Of a stretch of 12,435 nucleotides of DNA, positions 6,099-12,435 are shown piece after piece. Source of the stretch: Gammaproteobacteria bacterium (GTDB taxonomy: Bacteria > Pseudomonadota > Gammaproteobacteria > Eutrophobiales > Eutrophobiaceae). Made by a program: the position numbers and the translations under genes. Below the pieces are notes generated by a model. That model searched no databases. It saw only the letters and a program-made list of their open reading frames with translations, and was not told the origin of the DNA. Location of the stretch: contig JACVQI010000049.1 in NCBI GenBank assembly GCA_015661095.1, positions 1 to 12,435 on the forward strand. The letters are read 5' to 3'. Each line of letters starts with the position of its first letter. Positions within the stretch are counted from its first letter, which is position 1.

Positions 6099-8534
6099 TT
6101 ATTCCTCTTTGGCCAGAGGCTTCGGCCTGGCGATGATATAACCCTGGATATAATCAATCCCGATGGCCTCCAGTGATTTGAGATTCTCGTCGTCGGTAAC
6201 GAATTTGGCTACGGTTTTGGTTCCCAGTAAGTGGCAGAGTTTATTCACGGACTCGATGGCGGCTGTATCGATAATCCGGTGACTTGTGTCATCGGACAAT
6301 CGGCCATTGATTTTTATATAGTCGAAATTGAGTTTATTGAGTTGACTCAGTATATTCAGCCCGAAACTGAAATTATCAAGGGCGAAATGAAAACCGTGTT
6401 CATATAAATCCGCAATGAATTTTCTGGTGGTCAGCGGATTATTGATAATGGTTGTTTCCTCGATTTCAAAGCACACCTTGTTGGCGTCGATGGCGTACTC
6501 CCTGGCCTGGTCAATAATGTACCCCGTGATCCGGGGATCCGCTATTGATTGTCCGGAGATATTGATACTGACTATGTCCGTCTGATCGAGTACCGGGTGT
6601 CCGTAAGACAGTAACTCAAAACAGGCCTTGATGGCCCATTTGTCCAGTTTCGGCATCAGGTGATAGCGTTCGGCAGTCTTCAGAAATCTGTCCGCGCAGA
6701 TATCCGGATTATTTTCCGACTTCATTCTCAGCAACAATTCACAGACGCTGGTTTTGTTGGTTGCATTCAGGGACTTGATCGGTTGTACGTAGAGTACGAA
6801 TTTTTCCCTCTCCAGGGCGTCCTGAATGTCATCGATCCAATGCATTTCCCCCCGGCGTTGTTTGCCCTTCTGGTCCTGTTCATCGTAGATATGGACCTGG
6901 TTGCGTCCTGCATCCTTGGCCATATAACAGGCCATGTCCGCCAGTTGCAGCAGTTCGCTGATGTCATCGGTGTCCTTCGTTATCGGAACAATACCGACAC
7001 TGATCCCGACATTGAAATGTTTGTCATCCCAGATGAAATCGATTTCCTCAATTTGTTTACGGAAGGATTCAGCGATGAGTTTTGCTTTTTCCATGCTGCA
7101 ACTGTAGAGAATGACGCCGAATTCATCTCCACCAAGACGAGCCAGCGTATCGGATTCGCGGGTTTTCGAGCGCAGCTTTTTGGCTATCTTTTCCAGCAGC
7201 GAATCGCCGGCGAGATGGCCGCAACTGTCATTCACAATCTTAAACTGGTCCAGATCGATGAAACAAAGGGCATGTTGCCGGTCCAGGGTTTTGCTGCTGC
7301 TGATCAGCTTCAGCAGACGATTTTCAAATTCGCGTCTGTTAATCAATCCGGTCAGGGCATCATGACTTGCCTGCCAGACCAGGTCCCGGGCCAGATTACG
7401 CTTGTCGGTAACATCACGGAATACCAGCACGGTGCAGGTGCTGATGTCATTCCGGTTGCGAATCGGTGTGACTGAATATTCAATGCAATACTCCAGCTTG
7501 TCCCGTCGTGCCAGAATGGTATGGTCGCCGCTGATAACCGCGTTGTTCGATGTCAGACAGGCCCGGACCGGGTCGTCGAGAATTTCCCGGCTGATTTCAT
7601 CGACGACGGAAAATATTTCCGTGACATATAAACCGCTGGCTTTTTCCGTACTCCAGCCGGTTAAAATCTCGGCGACAGGATTGATGTAGATAACATAACC
7701 TTCGGTATCGGTCGTGATAACTCCTTCTCCAATCGCCTGCAGGGTAACTTCGGCATGCTCCTTTTCCGATTTCAATTTCTCGTGGTGATTTAATTCCTCT
7801 GAAATCTTCTTCTTCAAGCGGACATTATCACTCTGGGTTACCTCGTTCAGTTCATACAGGTAGTGAAAATTATCCTTCAGACTGGTTGCCAGTTTGAACG
7901 TGCCGAGCAGGGATCGATTGAAATAGGCCGCGATTATCGCGATGAAAACATAGATGCCAGCCAGTGCCAGGATAACGATGCCTTTGTTAGTCACCGGCTG
8001 GAAGAGCAAACACAGCAGCAATGAAAACGCAATGATGCTGATAAACAGCATGTAGCCGGAATACAAGGCCGCCAACACCGGTATCCAGGCGATGACATAG
8101 CAGATGAGAATCCCCAGATATACCAGATGGAGTTCGGTATTCAGATAAGGAAAAAACAACAGTGAGCCTGCGCCCCAGGACATGGCTATCACTGCGCAAA
8201 GAAAAGTATTGTAGACGGACCAGTTGCCACTCGCCCCGATATGGGATTTGCTTTTTTTGAATTCGTTTACCAGCAGCAATTGCAGACTGGAAGTCAGACC
8301 GATGAATGCCAGCCAGGGTATGAGCAGAAAGTGCGGCACCTCGGTCCAGAATAACCAGGTCGCAAAGGCGCTGCAGAAGATCGACAGGCTGATGCCGACC
8401 GGTAATTGTTTGTAGATATGCCGCAGATACTGGAATTGGTCGATAGTCAGGGACTCAACGCCCTGGTCCAGTTTCAGCAGTTCGCTTACCGTTTTTTCAT
8501 CATTCCCACGATTCAGTGTGTGTGGTTTGCCCAT
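6099..8534 (-). CDS. Membrane PAS-GGDEF-EAL protein, EAL degenerate
   Basis: An 811-residue c-di-GMP signalling protein. About six hydrophobic segments lie between residues 45 and 205, then a short linker helix (about 220-262), a PAS domain (about 262-375), GGDEF (about 385-550) and EAL (about 565-805). The cyclase motif GGDEF (468-472) is intact, and RESD (459-462) lies exactly five residues before it, the inhibitory I-site. The EAL domain keeps E599 (ELL in place of EAL), N658, E690, K741 and QGY (797-799). It has DN for the metal-binding DD of DDFG (720-721), KIN for KID (741-743) and AKFVT for the AEGVE/AEFVE loop (776-780). Inferred: an active diguanylate cyclase, with the EAL domain a c-di-GMP sensor or inactive. 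Start ATG 8534 has only a weak Shine-Dalgarno. It has its own likely promoter and a CRP-type site, and sits beside lysS roughly where Xanthomonas has rpfG. Confidence 0.93.
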   Translation of the reverse strand: MGKPHTLNRGNDEKTVSELLKLDQGVESLTIDQFQYLRHIYKQLPVGISLSIFCSAFATWLFWTEVPHFLLIPWLAFIGLTSSLQLLLVNEFKKSKSHIGASGNWSVYNTFLCAVIAMSWGAGSLLFFPYLNTELHLVYLGILICYVIAWIPVLAALYSGYMLFISIIAFSLLLCLLFQPVTNKGIVILALAGIYVFIAIIAAYFNRSLLGTFKLATSLKDNFHYLYELNEVTQSDNVRLKKKISEELNHHEKLKSEKEHAEVTLQAIGEGVITTDTEGYVIYINPVAEILTGWSTEKASGLYVTEIFSVVDEISREILDDPVRACLTSNNAVISGDHTILARRDKLEYCIEYSVTPIRNRNDISTCTVLVFRDVTDKRNLARDLVWQASHDALTGLINRREFENRLLKLISSSKTLDRQHALCFIDLDQFKIVNDSCGHLAGDSLLEKIAKKLRSKTRESDTLARLGGDEFGVILYSCSMEKAKLIAESFRKQIEEIDFIWDDKHFNVGISVGIVPITKDTDDISELLQLADMACYMAKDAGRNQVHIYDEQDQKGKQRRGEMHWIDDIQDALEREKFVLYVQPIKSLNATNKTSVCELLLRMKSENNPDICADRFLKTAERYHLMPKLDKWAIKACFELLSYGHPVLDQTDIVSINISGQSIADPRITGYIIDQAREYAIDANKVCFEIEETTIINNPLTTRKFIADLYEHGFHFALDNFSFGLNILSQLNKLNFDYIKINGRLSDDTSHRIIDTAAIESVNKLCHLLGTKTVAKFVTDDENLKSLEAIGIDYIQGYIIARPKPLAKEE

Positions 8535-8576
8535 ATTAATACCAAGTTGCGAAGCAATTTCGCCATGGATAATTTA

Positions 8577-8582
8577 ATTATA
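8577..8582 (-). promoter_or_regulatory. Putative -10 box of the GGDEF-EAL gene
   Basis: On the minus strand TATAAT is a perfect -10 hexamer, placing the start of transcription near 8570 and a leader of about 35 bases. The hexamer 17 bases upstream (CCCGTC) is a very poor -35. A promoter with a good -10 and a poor -35 is typical of activator-dependent transcription, which fits the CRP-type site further up. Confidence 0.4.
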
Positions 8583-8657
8583 GGCTCATATTCTATTGCG
8601 ACGGGGATTTATATTTATTGATGCTGTGCTCAGATAAGCTGTTTATTCCGTCATTCC

Positions 8658-8673
8658 TGTGACGAGTGTCACA
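8658..8673. promoter_or_regulatory. CRP/Vfr/Clp-type operator, perfect palindrome
   Basis: TGTGAC-GAGT-GTCACA contains TGTGA-N6-TCACA, the exact core recognised by CRP-family proteins in gammaproteobacteria. Its centre (8665.5) lies about 95 bases before the start of transcription predicted from the TATAAT box, a distance compatible with class I activation. It lies past the argG terminator, so the GGDEF-EAL gene is the natural target. Which CRP-family member binds cannot be told from the site. Confidence 0.55.
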
Positions 8674-8722
8674 CAAATGCTAATTAACGGAATTCTGAAA
8701 TGGCAAACGCAATGCGCTAAAG

Positions 8723-8751
8723 TCCGGGGACCAGTCGCAGTGGTCCCCGGA
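8723..8751 (-). terminator. Likely argG terminator hairpin
   Basis: An 11-bp perfect stem (8723-8733 with 8741-8751), rich in G-C, with a 7-base loop, begins 18 bases after the argG stop on the minus strand. The stem is followed by CTTTAG, only three T, so release may be incomplete or Rho-assisted. No other terminator-like structure is present in the spacer. Confidence 0.65.
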
Positions 8752-8769
8752 TATATAATGATGAGGTGG

Positions 8770-9987
8770 TTATTTCCGGCCGCGCCGGCTCAGTATCCGC
8801 AGGCGCAGGGCATTCAGGCGTATGAAGCCTTCGGCGTCTTTTTGATTATATGCACCCGCGTCGTCTTCGAAGGTGGCGATAGTCTGGTCGAACAGGCTGT
8901 CGCGTTTGGAGCGCCGGCCGCAGACGGTGACGTTACCCTTGTACAGTTTCAGGCGTACCGTTCCGTTGACCGCAGTCTGGGTCGCATCGATCAGGGTTTG
9001 CAGCGCCTTGCGTTCCGGGCTCCACCAATAACCGTTATAGATCAGGCTGGCGTAGCGCGGCATCAAGTCATCCTTGAGATGCGCTGTCTCACGATCCAGG
9101 GTGATGGATTCGATGGCCCGGTGCGCCTTCAGCATGATGGTACCGCCCGGTGTTTCGTAACAGCCGCGCGATTTCATACCCACATAACGGTTTTCGACCA
9201 GGTCGGTCCGGCCGATGCCATGTTTGCCGCCGATCTTGTTGAGCCTGGCCAGCACCGTTGCCGGCGATAATTTTTTATTATTAATGGCGACGATATCGCC
9301 GCCGGCGAACCCCAGTTCAATATATTCGCCTTTAGCCGGCGCCGCTTCCGGCGCGGTGGTCCAGCGCCACATCCTGCGGTCAGGTTCGAGCCAGGGATCC
9401 TCGAGCTCGCCGCCTTCAAAGGAGATGTGCAGCAGATTGGCATCCATGGAGTAGGGTGAACCGCCCTTGCGTTTTGCCGCCACAGGTATGTCATGCTGTT
9501 CGGCATAATCGATCAATTTCTCCCGGGAGGTCAGATCCCATTCGCGCCAGGGAGCGATGATCTTGATCTCCGGATTGAGCGCGTAAGCCCCCAGTTCAAA
9601 GCGGACCTGATCATTACCCTTGCCGGTGGCCCCGTGGGCGACGGCGTCGGCGCCGGTTTGGGCAGCTATCTCGACCAGGTATTTGGCGATCAATGGTCGG
9701 GCGATGGAGGTGCCGAGCAGATATTCGCCTTCATACAGAGCATTGGCGCGAAACATGGGATAAACGAAATCGCGGACGAATTCCTCTTTCAGGTCTTCGA
9801 TGAAGATTTCCTTGATCCCCAGCGCCCTGGCTTTCTTCCGGGCCGGGGCCAGTTCCTCACCCTGGCCGATGTCGGCGGTGAATGTGACGACCTCGCAGTG
9901 ATAAATATCCTGCAGCCACTTCAGTATGACTGAAGTATCCAGACCGCCGGAGTAGGCGAGCACGACTTTTTTGATTTTTCTGACCAT
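8770..9987 (-). CDS. argG: Argininosuccinate synthase
   Basis: Joins citrulline and aspartate with ATP to form argininosuccinate, the penultimate step of arginine synthesis, in the cytoplasm. With ATG at 9987 the protein is 405 residues, the usual size of the common (type 1) family and shorter than the 447-residue E. coli enzyme. The N-type pyrophosphatase P-loop SGGLDTS is at 13-19, after KKVVLAY. Other family blocks seen are GATGKGND, APWREWDL, KGGSPYSMDANLLHISFEGG and GRTDLVENRYVGMKSRG. A TTG start at 10020 would add 11 unconserved residues and is not favoured; AGGA lies unusually close to the chosen ATG. It is the last gene of a same-strand set, 64 bases after the hydrolase gene, and ends at a strong hairpin. 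No other arg gene is nearby and I did not find an arginine repressor box. Confidence 0.96.
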   Translation of the reverse strand: MVRKIKKVVLAYSGGLDTSVILKWLQDIYHCEVVTFTADIGQGEELAPARKKARALGIKEIFIEDLKEEFVRDFVYPMFRANALYEGEYLLGTSIARPLIAKYLVEIAAQTGADAVAHGATGKGNDQVRFELGAYALNPEIKIIAPWREWDLTSREKLIDYAEQHDIPVAAKRKGGSPYSMDANLLHISFEGGELEDPWLEPDRRMWRWTTAPEAAPAKGEYIELGFAGGDIVAINNKKLSPATVLARLNKIGGKHGIGRTDLVENRYVGMKSRGCYETPGGTIMLKAHRAIESITLDRETAHLKDDLMPRYASLIYNGYWWSPERKALQTLIDATQTAVNGTVRLKLYKGNVTVCGRRSKRDSLFDQTIATFEDDAGAYNQKDAEGFIRLNALRLRILSRRGRK

Positions 9988-10051
9988 ATCCTGATTTGTC
10001 CCGCTGAAAAAGGCTGGCAATTGTACTCGCTAATTCATCGAGGGTGAAGCG

Positions 10052-10831
10052 TCAGCGCAAGAACGGAACGATTCTGTTCAGTACCGCCTCAGGCTGATCG
10101 ATATGCAGCCAATGGCCGGCCTCGTCGATAATCTCGATCTGCGCCTCGCGAAAATAGTTGAATATAGCCTCATGATGGCGCGGTTGCAGGTGATCGGAAT
10201 CGCTACCGCCTAAAAACAAGCTCGCACCGGTATGCATACTGGTGGCCGCGAAGGCGGGAAAATGACTAAGTTCAGCCAGCCCTTGTTTCAGGGCGGATAG
10301 ATTGATGCGCCAGCGGTGGCCGGCGCCGTCCTGTACTAGGTTTTGCAGCAGATATAATCTTAATTGGATATCGGGAATATTCGAGGTCAGCAATTCATCC
10401 GCATGTTTACGGCCAGTGAGTTCCGTGAGCGGCAATGCCTCCAGACTGTCGATCAAAACATGAAAATTATTGCGATTATTGCAGTAAGCCACCGGGGCGG
10501 TATCCAGTACGATCAGCCTGTCGATCATGGACGGATAGGTTAAAGCAAAAGTCATGGCCACCTTGCCGCCCATGCTGTGGCCTATGATACTGGCCTGATT
10601 ATAACCGCGACTCTGCAGGAACTGCTGGATATCAGCCGCCATTTCCCTGTAACTCATGGTCGCGGTGTGACCGCTGTTGCCATGGTTGCGCAGGTCTACC
10701 GTCAGCACCTGGTAATGCAGCGCCAGTTTGCGTGCGAACACGGTCCAGTTGCGGCTGGAACCGAACAATCCGTGCAGGATTAAGACCGGGTTACCTTGTC
10801 CATAAGTTTGATAGTGGAGGTTAACGGTCAT
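10052..10831 (-). CDS. Alpha/beta hydrolase, YbfF-type esterase
   Basis: A 259-residue cytoplasmic serine hydrolase close to the E. coli YbfF type (acyl-CoA or short-ester hydrolase). Visible are the oxyanion-hole HG at 20-21 (LHGLFGSSRNW), the nucleophile elbow GHSMGG with Ser86, VLDTAPV at 108-114 (aligning with the region of YbfF that holds its acidic residue, so Asp110 is a candidate), and the catalytic His240 in AGHWLH. The true substrate is unknown. ATG 10831 is chosen, 20 bases after the Nudix gene's stop. A TTG at 10855 would overlap that stop as TTGA and add MIQPADKF, which the family does not need. Neither start has a convincing Shine-Dalgarno, so translational coupling to the Nudix gene is possible. 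argG follows 64 bases on. Confidence 0.88.
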   Translation of the reverse strand: MTVNLHYQTYGQGNPVLILHGLFGSSRNWTVFARKLALHYQVLTVDLRNHGNSGHTATMSYREMAADIQQFLQSRGYNQASIIGHSMGGKVAMTFALTYPSMIDRLIVLDTAPVAYCNNRNNFHVLIDSLEALPLTELTGRKHADELLTSNIPDIQLRLYLLQNLVQDGAGHRWRINLSALKQGLAELSHFPAFAATSMHTGASLFLGGSDSDHLQPRHHEAIFNYFREAQIEIIDEAGHWLHIDQPEAVLNRIVPFLR

Positions 10832-10851
10832 GAATTTATCAGCCGGCTGGA

Positions 10852-11295
10852 TCAAATTACCGGTAATTTATCCGCATTAAGATAACTACGGGGCCAGATG
10901 TTCAGGTACAGCAGGTCCTCATCGATACCGTCCATCACCTGGTAGTTTTTATAATCGTGTTTGCCGACCCAGGCATAATCCGTATGTTCATGGTTTAAAT
11001 GAATCTCGCCACCCAGCCAATGGTAATGATAGAGATAGATTTGATAAATGCCGCCATAGCAGGTGTCCCGGATCGGTCCTATGGTATTGATTAACTCGAT
11101 GCTGTAATGGTTGCCGATTTCTTCTTGCAGCTCCCGGATTGAACATGCTGCAGGTGATTCACCCGGATTGATATGTCCGGCCGGAAAACCCCACAGGCCG
11201 GGGCCCAATGCCGTCGCCAGCCCTCTTTTCAGCAGCAGGATTTCGTGCCGGGAATTTTCCAGTACATTGATGGAAAAACGTTCTTGAATAGTCAT
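10852..11295 (-). CDS. Nudix hydrolase
   Basis: A 147-residue protein with a complete Nudix box at 40-62: G40, five residues, E46, seven residues, R54-E55-L, Q, E58-E59, I, G61. The family cleaves nucleoside diphosphates linked to another group; E55, E58 and E59 bind the metal. Upstream, LLLKRG and GLWGFPAGH are typical of small Nudix enzymes of the MutT/ADP-ribose type. The last box position is Asn where a hydrophobic residue is usual, a small deviation. Substrate cannot be read from the sequence. ATG 11295 has a weak AGG four bases before it, within a small imperfect inverted repeat (TGGA 11299-11302, TCCA 11307-11310). It follows the CDP-alcohol transferase gene by 62 bases. Confidence 0.9.
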   Translation of the reverse strand: MTIQERFSINVLENSRHEILLLKRGLATALGPGLWGFPAGHINPGESPAACSIRELQEEIGNHYSIELINTIGPIRDTCYGGIYQIYLYHYHWLGGEIHLNHEHTDYAWVGKHDYKNYQVMDGIDEDLLYLNIWPRSYLNADKLPVI

Positions 11296-11357
11296 GCCTG
11301 GATTAGTCCATGGCAGTGTGTGTTAGCCAGACACCACTACTGGATTAAATTGTTAGA

Positions 11358-11984
11358 TTATTTCTCGGACGAGAGGATAAATTTAACGATCACGGTGACG
11401 ATATAAATCACCGATCCGATCGCGCACAGGATAAAGAAATAAAACAGAAATCCCAGCCAGGTTATCGGTCCAATCAGGTACATGCTATCGTCTATACCGA
11501 ATCCGGCGAAGGTCGGAAAGCTGGGTGATGGGTTAGCCGGCGTGAGCTTTTCCTTGTATAGACCGATCACGGTATTCGCCAGACACGCCGATACCGCCAG
11601 GCTGGTAATGATCAGTAACAACGCCGTATTCATTTTATCCTGGAAGCCGATGGCCAGGGTGAGGAATAAGTAGGCATAACTGAAGGTATCGACGAACCAG
11701 TCGAAATAATGCCCGAACGAGCTATTGCTTTGCTTTAGTCTGGCCAGTTCGCCGTCAACATGGTCCAGCAGCCGGACTATCATGAACAACAGGGCGGCAA
11801 TATTAGCCGGCCATGGATCGCCGGTAGCGAACAGGAGACCCGCGATCAGAGTCAGAAGAAGAGTCAACAGGGTAATATGGTTGGGAGTGATGGGCAGAAC
11901 GCTCAGAGCGTCCGCCAGTTTTCGGGCGATTAATTCGTCCCAGAGGACTGGTTTCCCTACTGACACTGCGTTATCGGAATTCAT
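11358..11984 (-). CDS. CDP-alcohol phosphatidyltransferase family membrane protein
   Basis: A 208-residue inner-membrane enzyme of the family that transfers a phospho-alcohol group from a CDP-linked donor with release of CMP. The signature D-G-x2-A-R-x8-G-x3-D-x3-D is complete: D77-G78, A81-R82, G91, D95, D99. Hydrophobic segments lie at about 38-54, 60-76, 102-114, 119-140 and two between 168 and 203, the usual six-helix plan with an amphipathic N-terminus. Whether the product is phosphatidylglycerol phosphate, another phospholipid or a small phosphodiester cannot be told; it is not close enough to PgsA or PssA to name. It is the first gene of the minus-strand set that runs to argG. A -35/-10 pair lies just upstream. 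Confidence 0.88.
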   Translation of the reverse strand: MNSDNAVSVGKPVLWDELIARKLADALSVLPITPNHITLLTLLLTLIAGLLFATGDPWPANIAALLFMIVRLLDHVDGELARLKQSNSSFGHYFDWFVDTFSYAYLFLTLAIGFQDKMNTALLLIITSLAVSACLANTVIGLYKEKLTPANPSPSFPTFAGFGIDDSMYLIGPITWLGFLFYFFILCAIGSVIYIVTVIVKFILSSEK

Positions 11985-12035
11985 GTTGGCAAGCGAGTTG
12001 ATTTCTCGTTATTGGAGTACTGTTTGTTGGACCAT

Positions 12036-12064
12036 ATATTACCGCGCCGTCTTCGAATGGACAA
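12036..12064 (-). promoter_or_regulatory. Putative promoter of the CDP-alcohol transferase gene
   Basis: On the minus strand TTGTCC (12059-12064, 4 of 6 to TTGACA) lies 17 bases before TAATAT (12036-12041, -10). Transcription would start near 12029, giving a leader of about 45 bases. This is the only acceptable pair I found upstream of the four-gene set. Confidence 0.4.
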
Positions 12065-12218
12065 ATGAAATGAACAACGGGTGGATGCATGCCGCTGGTT
12101 GAAACTGTCTGGTGGGATTTACTGGAGCCGACAGTCTGACGATTCGCTATGTGGAAGCATTAACCCGTTTACCTGTAGAATAATAATTTCGAATGATCAA
12201 TAACATCGGGGGAAGACA
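12065..12218. other. Divergent spacer upstream of uppP
   Basis: Contains a weak AT-rich -10 candidate (TAGAAT 12176-12181) without a matching -35, and a long-loop inverted repeat (ACTGTC 12104-12109, GACAGT 12130-12135). No gene is seen. A short purine-rich GGGGGAAG (12208-12215) serves as ribosome site for uppP. Confidence 0.35.
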
Positions 12219-12435
12219 TTGAATTTACTGCAAGCAATCATCCTGGGGATCGTTCAGGGATTGACGGAATTTTTACCGGTAAGCAGTTCCGCACATCTGG
12301 TGCTGGGTAAAGAGCTGCTGGGCGTCCACGTCCAGGGCATCACCTTTGAGGTTTTCGTCCATTTTGGAACTTTAATGTCGGTGGTCACCTTCTACCGGCG
12401 CGATATACTGGTATTGTTGCGATCTTTCTGGAACG
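12219..12435 (+). CDS. uppP: Undecaprenyl-diphosphatase, 5' part
   Basis: An inner-membrane enzyme that removes a phosphate from undecaprenyl diphosphate so the carrier lipid can be reused for peptidoglycan and other polymers; overproduction gives bacitracin resistance (older name bacA). Only 72 of about 270 residues are in the window. The start MNLLQAIILGIVQG leads into the (E/Q)xxxE motif QGLTE (13-17) and the phosphate-binding FLPVSSSAHL loop, followed by FEVFVHFGTLMSV, all characteristic. The later PGxSRS motif lies beyond the window. The start is TTG 12219, three bases after GGGGGAAG; no in-frame ATG or GTG precedes it. It is divergent from the CDP-alcohol transferase gene. Confidence 0.95.
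   Translation, partial: MNLLQAIILGIVQGLTEFLPVSSSAHLVLGKELLGVHVQGITFEVFVHFGTLMSVVTFYRRDILVLLRSFWN

Noticed and set aside
6660..7475. 271-codon plus-strand open frame
   Set aside because: It lies wholly opposite the GGDEF-EAL gene, whose minus-strand frame has clear domain motifs; no family is recognisable in the plus frame.
8659..9270. 203-codon plus-strand open frame
   Set aside because: Antisense to the conserved 3' part of argG and running across its terminator; a shadow of the argG codon pattern.
9988..10020. argG extension from a TTG start
   Set aside because: It adds MPAFFSGTNQD, which is not part of the family; the ATG at 9987 gives the normal length.
1..12435. tRNA, rRNA, CRISPR array, insertion sequence, toxin-antitoxin or phage genes
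   Set aside because: None seen on either strand; no transposase, integrase or spacer-repeat pattern could be recognised.

Overview
The window looks like a chromosomal segment of a gammaproteobacterium of moderate G+C. The evidence is a gene block running rpfE-like, recJ, prfB, lysS, which from memory matches the order next to the rpf cluster of Xanthomonas. Further support comes from a 365-codon release factor 2 with the classical frameshift site, a type-1 argininosuccinate synthase and a CRP/Vfr-type operator. I cannot name the genus. Most of the window is housekeeping; the unusual signals lie between genes and in one signalling protein.

Layout. Positions 1-430 hold no convincing gene. They hold a chain of hairpins, several closed by an AGGA loop, including one perfect match to the known high-affinity CsrA/RsmA binding consensus. 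This is either a CsrA-binding RNA or a dispersed structured repeat. From 431 to 6089 four genes run on the plus strand: an RpfE-like protein, RecJ nuclease, release factor 2 (with a programmed +1 frameshift at codon 26) and lysyl-tRNA synthetase. Tracts of a degenerate heptamer AAGTNNN follow the recJ and prfB stop codons, and the lysS start codon abuts the second tract.

From 6099 to 8534 (minus strand, converging on lysS with a 9-bp gap) lies a membrane-anchored PAS-GGDEF-EAL protein. Its cyclase motif and inhibitory site are intact, but its phosphodiesterase domain has lost several catalytic residues. Upstream of it are a TATAAT box and a perfect TGTGA-N6-TCACA palindrome.

From 8770 to 11984 four minus-strand genes follow one another and may be co-transcribed: a CDP-alcohol phosphatidyltransferase, a Nudix hydrolase, a YbfF-like alpha/beta hydrolase and argG, ending at an 11-bp hairpin terminator. 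The last 217 bases carry the start of uppP on the plus strand, divergent from this group and cut by the window end.

How they fit together: recJ, prfB, lysS, argG and uppP serve recombination, translation, arginine synthesis and cell-wall lipid recycling. The regulatory interest is a possible Csr/Rsm RNA element, a CRP-type site and a c-di-GMP protein in one segment, with the c-di-GMP gene sitting about where Xanthomonas carries rpfG. Any functional link among these three is inference.
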